A DNA stretch of 64,000 nucleotides from Arthrobacter sp. UNC362MFTsu5.1 (lineage in GTDB: Bacteria; Actinomycetota; Actinomycetes; Actinomycetales; Micrococcaceae), in assembly GCF_000685965.1 (NCBI RefSeq), contig NZ_JMLE01000002.1, positions 186,001 to 250,000 on the forward strand, given 5' to 3'. A program made the translations under genes and the position numbers. The notes under the pieces were generated by a model, which did not search any database, was not told where the DNA came from, and saw only the letters and a list, made by a program, of their open reading frames with translations. Below are positions 55,461 to 64,000 of this stretch, one piece after another; within the stretch, counting starts at the first letter, position 1, and every line of letters starts with the position of its first letter.

Positions 55461-55478
55461 CTATTCCACATGGAATAG
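55461..55478. promoter_or_regulatory. Candidate PadR operator
   Basis: CTATTCCACATGGAATAG: 7-bp perfect arms CTATTCC/GGAATAG around ACAT, 67 nt upstream of the chosen padR start. An additional ATTCC half-site lies 12 nt to the left. Confidence 0.6.
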
Positions 55479-55490
55479 GCGGGTGCAAGA

Positions 55491-55519
55491 AAGCCCGCGG
55501 GTGCAGGACCCGCGGGCTT
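55491..55519 (-). terminator. Terminator after the ankyrin gene
   Basis: AAGCCCGCGGGT (55491-55502), loop of 5, ACCCGCGGGCTT (55508-55519), perfect 12 bp. The minus-strand transcript continues UCUUGC. Confidence 0.85.
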
Positions 55520-55547
55520 CCAGGTGCTTTGTCGCCTCAGCCCGTGG

Positions 55548-55988
55548 TCAGCCCAGCAGGGTCTGGATATCGGATCGGGCAAACATCTCCGCCGCTGCAC
55601 GGGCGGAAGGCGTTCCGGCGTCCGGGTCAGCGCCCGCCCCCAGGAGCGCCTCGGCCACGTCGGTGTAGCCCTTGAAGGCGGCTCCGGCGAGCGGTGTCTG
55701 GCCGCGGTCGTTCACGGCGTTGGCATCCGCGCCATGCTGCAGGAGCAGTTGCACCGCCGGGGCATGCCCGTGGTATGCCGCAAGCATCAGCAGGGAGTCG
55801 CCGGCCGAATTGGTCATGTTGGCCGGGGCCCCGGCGTCGAGATAGCTGCCCAGCAGTGCTGCGTCACCCTGCCGCGCCGCGTCAAAAAGCGCGTGGGCAA
55901 GGGCCAGGGTTTCGTCGTCGGGCCCAGCGGCGCTGTTGTCCCCCGGGTTGCCGTTCCCCGGGTTGTCAGACTTCGGAGTGTCAGTCAT
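55548..55988 (-). CDS. Ankyrin repeat protein
   Basis: 146 aa with an acidic, Gly/Asn-rich N-terminus (1-25) and about three ankyrin repeats: LFDAARQGDAALLGSYLDAG, SLLMLAAYHGHAPAVQLLLQ, and TPLAGAAFKGYTDVAEALLG, each with the A/G-x-x-G helix pattern. Role: protein-protein contact; partner unknown. Its ATG overlaps the YgfZ stop (ATGA), implying a link to that protein. Confidence 0.85.
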   Translation of the reverse strand: MTDTPKSDNPGNGNPGDNSAAGPDDETLALAHALFDAARQGDAALLGSYLDAGAPANMTNSAGDSLLMLAAYHGHAPAVQLLLQHGADANAVNDRGQTPLAGAAFKGYTDVAEALLGAGADPDAGTPSARAAAEMFARSDIQTLLG

Positions 55989-57070
55989 CGGTGTGTTCCT
56001 TTCAGGAATCCGGTCTGGCGGCCCACCACCTGGCCGGCGTCGGGAGCCACGATGACTTCCTGCGCGGCCGTGTAGGGTTCGTCGCCGTCTACAACCGTCA
56101 GTATTTCATCCGGAGAAACGGAACGCTTTATGACGGCAAGTGCGATCGGACCCATTTCATAGTGCTGCACCACGGAGGTCACTGTTCCCACCTTCCGCTC
56201 ACCCAGGCGGACTTCGCTGCCCACCGCGGGAAGGGTGTGCTGCGAGCCGTCCAACTGGAGGAACACCAGGCGCCGCGGCGGGTGGCCCAGGTTGTGCACG
56301 CGGGCGATCGTCTCCTGGCCCTTGTAGCACCCCTTCGCCAGGTGCACCGCGGTGCGCAGCAGGTCCAGCTCATGCGGGATGGTCTTGTCGTCGGTTTCCG
56401 CGCCAAGGCGGGGGCGCCAGGCGGCGATGCGCAGCGCTTCCGATGCCCAGACGCCGGCCAGCGGCCGGTCACCCACGGTGGCCTCGAGATCCGCGGCCGG
56501 TACCAGGTATTCAAACCACGGCCGCTCCATGCCGGGGTGGGATTCCTCCCCGACAACTGAGTAGGCGTAGCCGCCGGCGCCCACGTGCGGCCAGGGGTCC
56601 GCCCACACCAGCAGGTCCGGCCATTCCTCAACCCGCCGGGTGGTTCCAATGACCGCCCAGTCGTCGGATACATCCGCAATCTCCACCCGCAGCATGAACT
56701 TCATCCGGTTCAGCCACTCGGCCAGCGGTGCCGCTTCGGCGGCCTCCACGATCAGCCAGGTGGTCCCGCCGTCGTCAATCACCCGCGCGTCGAACTCAAT
56801 ACGGCCCTGGACGCTGAGAAGCAGCAGTTCGCTTGATTCCCCCGGCGCAAGGTTGGTGACCTGCTGGGATGACAGGGTGTTGAGCCAGCTCAGGCGGTCC
56901 GGACCGGTGACGGTGACCACGCCGCGGTGGGAAAGGTCGACGACGGCGGTGCCGGCCGCCAGCGCACGCTGTTCCCGCAGCGGCTCGCCGTAGTGGGATG
57001 CGACGCCGGTGTCCGCGCCGCCGGCTTCAACGGCGCCAGGGCGCGACAACAGGGGGCTTTTGGTAGTCAT
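55985..57070 (-). CDS. YgfZ-type folate-binding protein (GcvT-like)
   Basis: 361 aa. The YgfZ signature is LAKGCYKGQETIARVHNLG at about residue 245, with its conserved Cys. The GcvT-like N-terminal domain is seen in AVVDLSHRGVVTVTGPDRLS. Known family role: folate-dependent support of iron-sulfur enzymes. The N-terminal 25 residues are polar and variable. Start ATG 57070. The next gene downstream is the coupled ankyrin protein. Confidence 0.9.
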   Translation of the reverse strand: MTTKSPLLSRPGAVEAGGADTGVASHYGEPLREQRALAAGTAVVDLSHRGVVTVTGPDRLSWLNTLSSQQVTNLAPGESSELLLLSVQGRIEFDARVIDDGGTTWLIVEAAEAAPLAEWLNRMKFMLRVEIADVSDDWAVIGTTRRVEEWPDLLVWADPWPHVGAGGYAYSVVGEESHPGMERPWFEYLVPAADLEATVGDRPLAGVWASEALRIAAWRPRLGAETDDKTIPHELDLLRTAVHLAKGCYKGQETIARVHNLGHPPRRLVFLQLDGSQHTLPAVGSEVRLGERKVGTVTSVVQHYEMGPIALAVIKRSVSPDEILTVVDGDEPYTAAQEVIVAPDAGQVVGRQTGFLKGTHR

Positions 57071-57092
57071 ATGTAGTAGAAGTCCTTAGGGG

Positions 57093-57842
57093 CTAGCGGT
57101 ATTCCGGATTCTCGAAGTCGAAACGTGTCCCGGCCTTCCATTCCTCCGGCAGGTTGCCGTACGCCGGGATCCCGCCGGCGTCCTTGAGCGTCCTCGCCAG
57201 GTGCAGCAGGTTCCACGTCATGAACGTGGTGTTGCGGTTGGTGAAGTCGCTCTGCGGACCGCCGGACCCCTCATCCAGGTAGCTGGGGCCGGGCCCCACG
57301 GGGCCGATCCAGCCGGCGTCGGCCTGCGGCGGGATGGTGAACCCGATGTGCTGCAGGCTGTAGAGGACGTTCATGGCACAGTGCTTGATGCCGTCCTCGT
57401 TGCCGGTGATGAGGCAGCCGCCGACCTTGGGGTAGAACGCCCATTGGCCTTTTTCGTTGAGTTGTCCGGAGTGCGCATACAGTCGTTCGATCAGCTTTTT
57501 CGTCTGGGACGAGTTGTCACCCAGCCAGATGGGGCCGGCCACCACCACAATGTCCGCTTCCTTGACGGCAGGGTAGAGTTCCGGCCATTCGTCGGTTGCC
57601 CAGCCGTGCTCGCGCATGTCCGGATACACGCCGCTGGCAATGTCGTGGTCGACGGTCCGGATCACCCGGGTGGCAACGCCCTGCTTCTCCATGATGAGGC
57701 GGCTGACCTCGATCAGGCCGCCCGTGTTGCTGGTCTCAGGAGATTTTTTGAGGGTGCCGTTGAAAAAGACGGCCTTCAGATCGCCGTAATTTGCTCTATT
57801 GCGCTGATCGGGCTTACCCGGGTCCGGCTGCTGGCTGTTCAC
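57093..57842 (-). CDS. NAD(P)H-dependent oxidoreductase, flavodoxin fold
   Basis: 249 aa from GTG 57842 with GGGAG upstream; the longer frame to 57875 has no ribosome-binding site. The first strand is KAVFFNGTLKKSPETSNTGG (FMN phosphate loop), the second ADIVVVAGPIWLGDNSS, and the third VGGCLITGNEDGIKHCAMNV, as in NADPH-dependent FMN reductases. Substrate unknown. It lies between the YgfZ and nitrobindin-like genes on the same strand, and a redox link to them is possible but not shown. Confidence 0.88.
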   Translation of the reverse strand: MNSQQPDPGKPDQRNRANYGDLKAVFFNGTLKKSPETSNTGGLIEVSRLIMEKQGVATRVIRTVDHDIASGVYPDMREHGWATDEWPELYPAVKEADIVVVAGPIWLGDNSSQTKKLIERLYAHSGQLNEKGQWAFYPKVGGCLITGNEDGIKHCAMNVLYSLQHIGFTIPPQADAGWIGPVGPGPSYLDEGSGGPQSDFTNRNTTFMTWNLLHLARTLKDAGGIPAYGNLPEEWKAGTRFDFENPEYR

Positions 57843-57920
57843 GGTCTTGCTCCCTGCACTCGTTGCGGACAACAAAAATCAGTGAGACCTGCCGGCCGGG
57901 CTGTCAGGGCCCGGCCAGCC

Positions 57921-58535
57921 TTAGGACACCTTGCTGAGGATGGCCGAAGCGTGCGCTTCCAGTCCGCCGCCCGCGGTGGAGCTCTTCCCGCTGGCCACAT
58001 CCCAGCGCCAGAGGAGCTTTCCTTCCACCAGGCCGAAAATCCTCGTGGCGGCCGTGTACTCCTTCGAGTGGCTTCCGCGCATCACCATGTCGGTGCTGAG
58101 GTGGATCTGCGGGCCCTTGATCTGGCCGTAGTACAGCTCGGAGATCCCGCCGGGGTGTGAAATGGAAACGGAAATGTCGAATCCGCCGTCGCTGTTGCGC
58201 AGCGCTTCGACTTCGTCGGCGCTCTTGAGCACAGGAACGATGTCGGCCGGGATCAGCCCCGGTCCGCCGTCTTCCTCCCGCTGCTTCCGCTCCAGCGCCC
58301 AGAACCCGGTCTCCACCGTCAGCGGCCGGAGCCTGGTGCCTTCATCGTCGGTCAGCCAGCTCTCGGCGCGGTACTGGAGGTACGGCAGTCCGTTGTGCGT
58401 GAAGGACACGTGCTGGAAGAAGTGCTCGGAATCCTCCTCGCCTGCCCCCAGGCGTCCACTGCCTTCCCACTCACCAATGAGCCAGGACAACGGGACGAGC
58501 TCGGGGGTGAGGTCTGTTGGAATTTCAATCGGCAC
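57921..58535 (-). CDS. FABP-like / nitrobindin family protein
   Basis: 204 aa from GTG 58535 (VPIEIPTDLTPE) with GGAGG eight bases upstream; TTG 58556 lacks one. The family's GxWxGxG motif appears as LIGEWEGSGRLG at about 20-31, and a C-terminal LEAHASAILSKV carries a His at the place of the heme-binding His of nitrobindins (from memory). A ten-stranded barrel is expected. Nitrobindins bind ferric heme and isomerise peroxynitrite; function here is inferred. Confidence 0.85.
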   Translation of the reverse strand: MPIEIPTDLTPELVPLSWLIGEWEGSGRLGAGEEDSEHFFQHVSFTHNGLPYLQYRAESWLTDDEGTRLRPLTVETGFWALERKQREEDGGPGLIPADIVPVLKSADEVEALRNSDGGFDISVSISHPGGISELYYGQIKGPQIHLSTDMVMRGSHSKEYTAATRIFGLVEGKLLWRWDVASGKSSTAGGGLEAHASAILSKVS

Positions 58536-58573
58536 AGTAACTACCTCCGCAGACAACTAACTCTGAACTGGTA

Positions 58574-58687
58574 TTACTTCTGGCCCTTGAAGAGGCGGTA
58601 AACCACGAAACCTGCGAACCACGCCATGGAAATACTGGCAATACCAAGCAGGACAAGGAAGAAAATCTCAAATGCAAGTACGGACAT
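58574..58687 (-). CDS. 37-aa membrane peptide
   Basis: ATG 58687 to TAA 58574. Hydrophobic from residue 4 to about 30 (LAFEIFFLVLLGIASISMAW then FAGFVVYRLF), ending in basic KGQK. TTAGGAT precedes the ATG by six bases, so it may be either a ribosome-binding site (AGGA) or a -10 box of a leaderless gene. It lies between the nitrobindin-like gene and a multi-pass membrane gene on the same strand. Function unknown. Confidence 0.65.
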   Translation of the reverse strand: MSVLAFEIFFLVLLGIASISMAWFAGFVVYRLFKGQK

Positions 58688-58704
58688 GATGCCATCCTAA
58701 CGCG

Positions 58705-59439
58705 TTAGTAGATGAGTAGTTTGTCTATGAAGTAGGCGAGCGAACCCACCGCCGCGACGGGCGCGAGGCCCATGCCAAGGGCGGCTGGAAAGTTAATCCG
58801 GTCCCCGCGGAGTATAACCAGTCTGCGCAGGCTGACGAGAACCGCACCCACCGCAACACCCACCACGGCGGCTGGTATTACGGCGATGTTAGAGAAGACC
58901 AGGCCTGCCAGCGGAGCCGAGAGGCCCGCCAGCACAATGCCCAAAGGTGCCACGATCCGGTCCGGCCAACGGATGAGACCGGCCAGCAACGCAAAGGCGG
59001 CACTGACGCCGGCTACCAGCAACATTTCCTTGACGCCGTTGAACCTGGACGCCGCAATCCACCCGGCGCCCAGGCAGGACAGGAGTACGCCGGCGCTCGA
59101 ACCCAGCGTTGACTCCAGCCGCTGTGCCTGGCCCGTGCCCCGCAGGAGCTGCATCAGGAAAACGGCCATCACGCCGGCGGCGATAAAAGCCGGCGTCCAG
59201 TCGAGGAATCCCGGCGCCGGGACATAGGTGGCGGCTACTGCCGACCCGACCCCGGGGAGCCCGATGATTGCCGCGAGGGTTTTCTTGGCGGGAATGTCCA
59301 GGAAGTGGGGCCAGCCGAAGCCGACAGCCAGCGCCACGAGGATTGCCACGCCGAGCAGCACTTCCGCTGAGGCGTAGGCACCGCCGATGAAGACAGCAAG
59401 CCCGGCCAGCCCTATGGTTCCGATGGTCCACGGCTTCAC
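58705..59439 (-). CDS. Multi-pass membrane protein of unknown function
   Basis: 244 aa, about seven membrane segments from residue 1 to the end, with a charged loop RGTGQAQRLESTLGSSAG near 100-117. The start is GTG 59439. No motif was recognised. The 37-aa peptide gene begins 17 nt after its stop, so they are likely co-transcribed. Divergent from glnR. Confidence 0.8.
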   Translation of the reverse strand: MKPWTIGTIGLAGLAVFIGGAYASAEVLLGVAILVALAVGFGWPHFLDIPAKKTLAAIIGLPGVGSAVAATYVPAPGFLDWTPAFIAAGVMAVFLMQLLRGTGQAQRLESTLGSSAGVLLSCLGAGWIAASRFNGVKEMLLVAGVSAAFALLAGLIRWPDRIVAPLGIVLAGLSAPLAGLVFSNIAVIPAAVVGVAVGAVLVSLRRLVILRGDRINFPAALGMGLAPVAAVGSLAYFIDKLLIY

Positions 59440-59564
59440 TATTTACCCGCGCTCACTCTCTGCTGACGTCGTCGCTGCCTCCAATCCTGCCTTATGTGAC
59501 CTGCTTATGTCGCAAAACGCTCATTGAAACCGGCCGGATCAGTGTCTGTTTAGAGGCGATTGGG

Positions 59565-59570
59565 TATACT
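59565..59570 (+). promoter_or_regulatory. Candidate glnR promoter (-10)
   Basis: TATACT 144 nt upstream of the glnR start; the -35 is weak. The consensus GlnR box was not identified. Confidence 0.45.
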
Positions 59571-59713
59571 CAAAGCTCAGCTACGCTTCCTTCGGAGGAT
59601 GCGGGCCCGGCGGAAATTTCCGGCTGGCCGGTACCGACGCTGGGAGCCAGTACCGGCCGGTGAAAGCCCGGTTCAGACGCCCAATGATGCGCGGACAGCC
59701 CCTTGGAGGAACA

Positions 59714-60412
59714 ATGTCGCACATCCTGCTACTGACGAACAGCACCGGGTCATCGGTGGACATTCTGCCTGCCTTGGAACTACTCAACCACCGCGTGCAC
59801 ATTCTCCCGGCCGAGCCCACCGCCCTGCTGGAGACCGATCCCTGCGATGTTGTCCTGCTGGACGCCCGCAAGGACCTGGTCGGAGCGCGGTCCCTCACGC
59901 AGCTACTCAAGGCCACCGGGCTCAGCGCACCTTTGATGCTGATCCTCACCGAAGGCGGCATGGCAGCCGTCTCCTCAGCGTGGGCCGTGGATGACATCAT
60001 CCTGGACTCCGCAGGACCGGCTGAAGTTGAAGCCCGGATCCGGCTCTCGGTGGCCCGCGCCGTTCCCGAGCAGGAAGACACCCCCACCGAAATCCGGGCC
60101 GCCGGAGTCGTCATCGACGAAGCAAGCTACACGGCCAGGGTCAACGGTGCACCCCTGAACCTGACGTTCAAGGAATTCGAACTCCTGAAGTACCTGGCGC
60201 AGCACCCCGGCCGCGTGTTCACGCGCCAGCAGCTGCTCACCGAAGTATGGGGCTATGACTACTACGGAGGCACCCGCACCGTGGACGTCCACGTCAGGCG
60301 GCTGCGCGCCAAGCTGGGCGCGGACCACGAAAACCTGATCAGCACCGTGCGCAACGTGGGTTACCGGCTGACCCTGGTGCGGCAGCCCGAAGAGGAACTG
60401 ACAGAGGCCTAG
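59714..60412 (+). CDS. glnR: Nitrogen-metabolism response regulator GlnR
   Basis: 232 aa from ATG 59714 with GGAGGA upstream. The N-terminal receiver-like domain has Asp50 in [20 protein letters not shown], the site in GlnR proteins that is kept but not phosphorylated by a known kinase. The C-terminal OmpR-type winged helix ([49 protein letters not shown]) is near identical to mycobacterial and streptomycete GlnR as I recall them. It controls glutamine synthetase and ammonium uptake genes in relatives. No adjacent kinase, as usual. mshD follows across a strong terminator. Confidence 0.9.
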   Translation: MSHILLLTNSTGSSVDILPALELLNHRVHILPAEPTALLETDPCDVVLLDARKDLVGARSLTQLLKATGLSAPLMLILTEGGMAAVSSAWAVDDIILDSAGPAEVEARIRLSVARAVPEQEDTPTEIRAAGVVIDEASYTARVNGAPLNLTFKEFELLKYLAQHPGRVFTRQQLLTEVWGYDYYGGTRTVDVHVRRLRAKLGADHENLISTVRNVGYRLTLVRQPEEELTEA

Positions 60413-60426
60413 CCACACAAGAAGCC

Positions 60427-60477
60427 AAGCCAAAGAAGAAGCCCCGGACCAGCGGTCCGGGGCTTCTTCTTTGGCTT
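60427..60477. terminator. 24-bp perfect-stem terminator between glnR and mshD
   Basis: Arms at 60427-60450 and 60454-60477 pair over 24 bp without mismatch, with the 3-nt loop AGC. The right arm ends in TTCTTCTTTGG, so it functions as a terminator for glnR; the left arm's complement could act on the other strand. Confidence 0.9.
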
Positions 60478-60642
60478 CTCAGCCTGCAGTGGAGGACATA
60501 CGGGTCGAACGTATCGAGGCCACCCCAGTGGTGGATCCCCCTCAAATCCCGCTTCAGGAAGCCGGACCAGGTAATGACTATACGTGCCTGATCCCGCCTC
60601 ATCAAATCGGCGCCAATCCCTCCGCCTCCCGGACGGGCCGTA

Positions 60643-60648
60643 TAGCCT
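60643..60648 (+). promoter_or_regulatory. Candidate mshD leaderless promoter (-10)
   Basis: TAGCCT is followed by seven bases and the mshD ATG at 60656; no ribosome-binding site is present. The -35 is poor. Confidence 0.45.
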
Positions 60649-60655
60649 GTACACC

Positions 60656-61627
60656 ATGAGTCCTGCGCATCCCGAGAACTGGCCCGTGCTCGTCGTCAAA
60701 GGCGGAGTGGACGACGATCTGCTCAGGGACTTCGCCGCCCTGGCCGCAGCCGCCGAGGAGTCGGACGGGAACCCTCCCCTGTCCGAACAGACCTTCGTGA
60801 CGCTTCGCGCCGGTGAATCCGGCAGCCACTCGCTGCTGAGCCTGGCTCTCTACGCACCCGATGAGGACTCCGATCCTGCCACTGCCCAGGACCTGGCGGG
60901 ATTCGCCGTGGTGGTGGAGGAGCCGGACGGCACCGGCGTGCTGGAGATCGCTGTTCACCCCAGCTACCGGAATCAGGGAGTGGGCGACCGGCTGGTGGCC
61001 ACGCTGAAGGCATCGCGCGGTTTTGACGGCCTCACGGCCTGGTCCCACGGCGACCATGAGGCCGCCGCGGACCTCGCAGCCAAATACGGTTACGCCCCCA
61101 TCCGGGAACTGTGGAAGATGCGGCTCACCACAGCGTCCGCGGAACTGCCCGACGCCGCCCTCCCGGACAACGTGACCCTGCGCGCCTTCGCTCCCGGCCA
61201 GGACGAGGAAGCCTGGTTGGCGGCCAACAAGGCCGCATTCGCGCACCACCCCGAACAGGGCAACATGACGCGGCAGGACCTGGAGGCCAGGATGGCCGAG
61301 GACTGGTTCGATCCGGCAGGTTTCCTCCTGGCCGTCGACCCGTCCGACCGGATCCTTGGCTTCCACTGGACCAAGGTGCACCCGCGCCACGGCACCCATC
61401 CGGCGATCGGTGAAGTCTATGTAGTGGGGGTGGCCCCCGAAGCCCAGGGCATGGGACTGGGCAAGGCCCTCACCCTGGCGGGCATCAAATACCTGCACGG
61501 GAAGGGCCTGCACGCGGTCATGCTGTACACCGATGCGGACAATGCACCGGCTGTTTCGCTGTACCGCCGGCTCGGCTTCACCCGGTGGGATGCCGACGTG
61601 ATGTACGGACCCAAAAACGCCGGTTAA
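60656..61627 (+). CDS. mshD: Mycothiol synthase
   Basis: 323 aa from ATG 60656. Final step of mycothiol synthesis: acetyl transfer to Cys-GlcN-Ins. Two GNAT domains: the N-terminal loop [20 protein letters not shown] and the catalytic C-terminal loop [20 protein letters not shown], ending [19 protein letters not shown]. The glnR-mshD adjacency also occurs in mycobacteria (recalled). The first ATG lacks a ribosome-binding site, and a frame to 60584 exists without one either. Confidence 0.92.
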   Translation: MSPAHPENWPVLVVKGGVDDDLLRDFAALAAAAEESDGNPPLSEQTFVTLRAGESGSHSLLSLALYAPDEDSDPATAQDLAGFAVVVEEPDGTGVLEIAVHPSYRNQGVGDRLVATLKASRGFDGLTAWSHGDHEAAADLAAKYGYAPIRELWKMRLTTASAELPDAALPDNVTLRAFAPGQDEEAWLAANKAAFAHHPEQGNMTRQDLEARMAEDWFDPAGFLLAVDPSDRILGFHWTKVHPRHGTHPAIGEVYVVGVAPEAQGMGLGKALTLAGIKYLHGKGLHAVMLYTDADNAPAVSLYRRLGFTRWDADVMYGPKNAG

Positions 61628-61731
61628 TCCAATCGGCTGACGCATGCATCACGGTCCAGGAAATCTACGTATCCCCCGGATCGAATGCTTGTAAGGTTGA
61701 AGGTAAACCGCGCCAGCTAAAAGGAGTGACC

Positions 61732-63981
61732 ATGCAACCGGAACCTGCCGGAATCGCCACGTCTGAGGCCAAGGTGCTGCCGGTGCGCGCCCGCTTCGGA
61801 TCCTCGGAGGTGCCGGCTTCCCGCGCCACGCAGGACCGGATCGACATTCCCGAGTTCGCGCCCAACCCCGAGCCCGCGGGCGACATCAGCCCCGACCGGT
61901 TCCTGGACCGTGAACTCAGCTGGCTGGCCTTCAACGCGCGGGTGCTCGAACTTGCCGAGGATCCCGATCTCCACCTGCTGGAGCGGGTCAGCTTCCTCTC
62001 CATTTTCGCCTCCAACCTGGACGAGTTCTTCATGGTCCGCGTGGCCGGACTGAAGCGCCGGATCGCCACCGGCCTGGCCGTCCCGTCACCGGCGGGCCTG
62101 AGCCCCATGCAGGTGCTGGACCAGATCGGTGACGCCGCCCATCGCCTCGCGCAGCGCCATGCACGGGTCTACGCGGAACAGATCCGGCCGGCACTGGCTT
62201 ATGAGCACATCCACCTGATGCATTGGGAAGAGCTCGACGACCAGGCCAAGGACCAGCTCAGCGCCATGTTCGCTGAGAAGGTCTTCCCCATCCTGACCCC
62301 GCTGGCCGTGGACCCGGCCCATCCGTTCCCGTACATCTCGGGGCTGTCCCTGAACCTCGCGGTGGTGGTCCGCAACCCGGTCAGCGACAAGGAGCTCTTC
62401 GCCCGCGTCAAGGTTCCGGACCAGCTGCCGCGCCTCATTTCCATCGACGGCCCGCGCGCCGGATCGGTGCCAGGCCGGGTGGCCCGGTTCATCGCCCTCG
62501 AAGAAGTCATCGCCGTCCACCTCGACCAGCTGTTCGCCGGCATGGAGGTCCTGGAACACCACACCTTCCGCGTCACCCGCAACGAGGACGTTGAGGTCGA
62601 AGAGGACGACGCCGAGAACCTGCTGCAGGCGCTCGAAAAGGAGCTGCTGCGGCGCCGGTTCGGTCCGCCCGTGCGCCTCGAAGTCACCAACGACATCAAC
62701 CCGAACATCCGGGCCCTCCTGATCCGCGAACTGGGCGTGGAGGAGTCCGAGGTCTACTCCGTGCCTGCACCGCTGGACCTGCGGGGCCTGTCCGTCATCG
62801 CCGGCATCGATCGTGCTGACCTGCACTACCCGAAGCACGTGCCCCACACCTCGCGGTACCTGAACGAATCCGAAACGTCCAAGGCTGCCAACGTGTTCGC
62901 CGCGATGCGCCGCCGGGACATCCTCCTGCACCACCCGTACGATTCCTTCTCCACGTCCGTCCAGGCCTTCCTGGAACAGGCCGCGTCGGACCCGAAGGTG
63001 CAGGCCATCAAGCAGACCCTGTACCGCACCTCCGGTGACTCCCCCATCGTCGATGCCCTCATCGACGCGGCTGAAGCAGGCAAGCAGGTCCTGGCCCTGG
63101 TGGAAATCAAGGCCCGGTTCGATGAACAGGCCAACATTTCCTGGGCGCGGAAACTGGAACAGGCCGGTGTGCACGTGGTCTACGGCATCGTCGGCCTGAA
63201 AACCCACTGCAAGCTTTCCCTCGTGGTTCGCCAGGAAGTGGACGGCCTGCGGCGCTACTGCCACATCGGCACCGGCAACTACCACCCGCGCACAGCCCGT
63301 TATTACGAGGACCTCGGGCTGCTGACGGCCAACGAGCAGGTGGGCGAGGATCTCTCCAAGCTCTTCAACCAGCTCTCCGGCTATGCTCCGAAGTCCACGT
63401 TCAAGCGGCTCCTGGTGGCGCCCCGCTCGGTGCGTTCCGGCCTCATCGACCGGATCGAGAAGGAAATCCGCAACGCCAAGGCAGGCATTCCGGCCAGGGT
63501 GCAGATCAAGGTCAACTCCATGGTGGACGAGGCGATCATCGATTCGCTCTACCGTGCGTCCCAGGCAGGCGTAAACGTTGACGTGATCGTCCGCGGTATC
63601 TGTTCGCTGCGCCCCGGCATCCCCGGGCTCAGCGAAAACATCACCGTGCGCTCGGTCCTGGGACGGTTCCTGGAGCACTCCCGGGTCTTCGCCTTTGCCA
63701 ACGGCGGCGAACCGGTGGTGTACATCGGGTCCGCCGACATGATGCACCGCAACCTTGACCGCCGGGTGGAGGCGCTCGTCCAGCTCACCAGCGGCGACGA
63801 CACGTCCTATGTGCTGGACATGCTCCGCCGCTACATGGACCCGGGAACGTCCAGCTGGCATCTGGACAGCCAAGGCGAATGGACCAGGCACCACCTCGGC
63901 GAGGACGGCAAGCTTCTGGAAGATGTCCAGTCCTGGCTCCTCGCTTCACGTTCCCGCCAGCGCCAGACGATAAGGCGGTAG
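61732..63981 (+). CDS. ppk: Polyphosphate kinase 1
   Basis: 749 aa; ATG 61732 with AAGGAG seven bases upstream. Makes polyphosphate from ATP reversibly. Order of domains: N ([18 protein letters not shown]), head (PSYI-like [19 protein letters not shown]), then two phospholipase D-like C domains. His492 in LKTHCKLSL corresponds to catalytic His435 of E. coli and His511 in [10 protein letters not shown] to His454; the 19-residue spacing is the same. The first ~55 residues are a variable tail. Single gene; a weak -10 (TAAGGT, 61692-61697) precedes it. Confidence 0.96.
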   Translation: MQPEPAGIATSEAKVLPVRARFGSSEVPASRATQDRIDIPEFAPNPEPAGDISPDRFLDRELSWLAFNARVLELAEDPDLHLLERVSFLSIFASNLDEFFMVRVAGLKRRIATGLAVPSPAGLSPMQVLDQIGDAAHRLAQRHARVYAEQIRPALAYEHIHLMHWEELDDQAKDQLSAMFAEKVFPILTPLAVDPAHPFPYISGLSLNLAVVVRNPVSDKELFARVKVPDQLPRLISIDGPRAGSVPGRVARFIALEEVIAVHLDQLFAGMEVLEHHTFRVTRNEDVEVEEDDAENLLQALEKELLRRRFGPPVRLEVTNDINPNIRALLIRELGVEESEVYSVPAPLDLRGLSVIAGIDRADLHYPKHVPHTSRYLNESETSKAANVFAAMRRRDILLHHPYDSFSTSVQAFLEQAASDPKVQAIKQTLYRTSGDSPIVDALIDAAEAGKQVLALVEIKARFDEQANISWARKLEQAGVHVVYGIVGLKTHCKLSLVVRQEVDGLRRYCHIGTGNYHPRTARYYEDLGLLTANEQVGEDLSKLFNQLSGYAPKSTFKRLLVAPRSVRSGLIDRIEKEIRNAKAGIPARVQIKVNSMVDEAIIDSLYRASQAGVNVDVIVRGICSLRPGIPGLSENITVRSVLGRFLEHSRVFAFANGGEPVVYIGSADMMHRNLDRRVEALVQLTSGDDTSYVLDMLRRYMDPGTSSWHLDSQGEWTRHHLGEDGKLLEDVQSWLLASRSRQRQTIRR

Positions 63982-64000
63982 GACACTGGCCTCGAAGAGT

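Noticed and set aside
61692..61708. Possible PHO box (GGTTGA AGGTAA) upstream of ppk
   Set aside because: The repeats do not match the GTTCACC-type direct repeats of actinobacterial Pho boxes well enough.

Overview
This is a 64-kb piece of a high-GC actinobacterial chromosome. The gene order and protein sequences point to Micrococcaceae, most likely Arthrobacter or Pseudarthrobacter: fused S10 and spc ribosomal gene order, tRNA-Trp-secE-nusG-rplK-rplA, a glnR-mshD pair, mycothiol synthase, PspC-type histidine kinase, TAGACT-like -10 boxes, and many GTG/TTG starts set in GTGA/ATGA overlaps. The genus is inferred from recalled protein families and was not searched. No prophage, insertion sequence, CRISPR array or plasmid gene was seen.

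Layout. (1) 1-1700, minus strand: a family 2 glycosyltransferase cut by the left edge, coupled to a ketoacyl synthase III-like enzyme with an OleA-like active-site glutamate; the pair sits where map/infA often follow adk. (2) 1809-14019, minus: the ribosomal super-cluster, in transcription order rpsJ-rplC-rplD-rplW-rplB-rpsS-rplV-rpsC-rplP-rpmC-rpsQ, a terminator and a 0.5-kb leader, then rplN-rplX-rplE-rpsH-rplF-rplR-rpsE-rpmD-rplO, a terminator, then secY-adk. rpsN is absent. (3) 14432-20126: a GH1 beta-glucosidase, a 41-aa membrane peptide and a 1363-aa multi-spanning membrane protein. (4) 20309-24761, minus: rpsL-rpsG-fusA-tuf. (5) 25143-32667, minus: rpoB-rpoC. (6) 32970-37280: a lipoprotein, a thiolase coupled to a YbaK-type tRNA deacylase, and a Tat-exported 5'-nucleotidase. 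(7) 37507-38838, minus: rplJ-rplL with an L10-type leader and attenuator.

(8) 38849-42149, minus: three tandem paralogous double-GNAT acetyltransferases with ATGA/GTGA overlaps and a probable leaderless promoter. (9) 42273-45151, minus: tRNA-Trp, secE, nusG, rplK, rplA. (10) 45427-51192: a class I aminotransferase, then a two-component/PspC cluster (LuxR-type regulator, PspC-histidine kinase, divergent PspC-LiaF-like protein, a small membrane protein, a short PspC protein) that looks like an envelope-stress module. (11) 51371-64000: pfkA, a GNAT, an MFS exporter with its PadR regulator, an ankyrin protein, a YgfZ-type protein, a flavodoxin-fold reductase, a nitrobindin-like protein, two small membrane proteins, then glnR, mshD and ppk.

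Most of the window is housekeeping. The least explained parts are the giant membrane protein, the GNAT trio, the ketoacyl synthase/glycosyltransferase pair, the PspC cluster, and several intergenic palindromes (21679-21696, 23876-23903, 46651-46743, 53254-53269, 55461-55478). I saw nothing that I can confidently call a new system.
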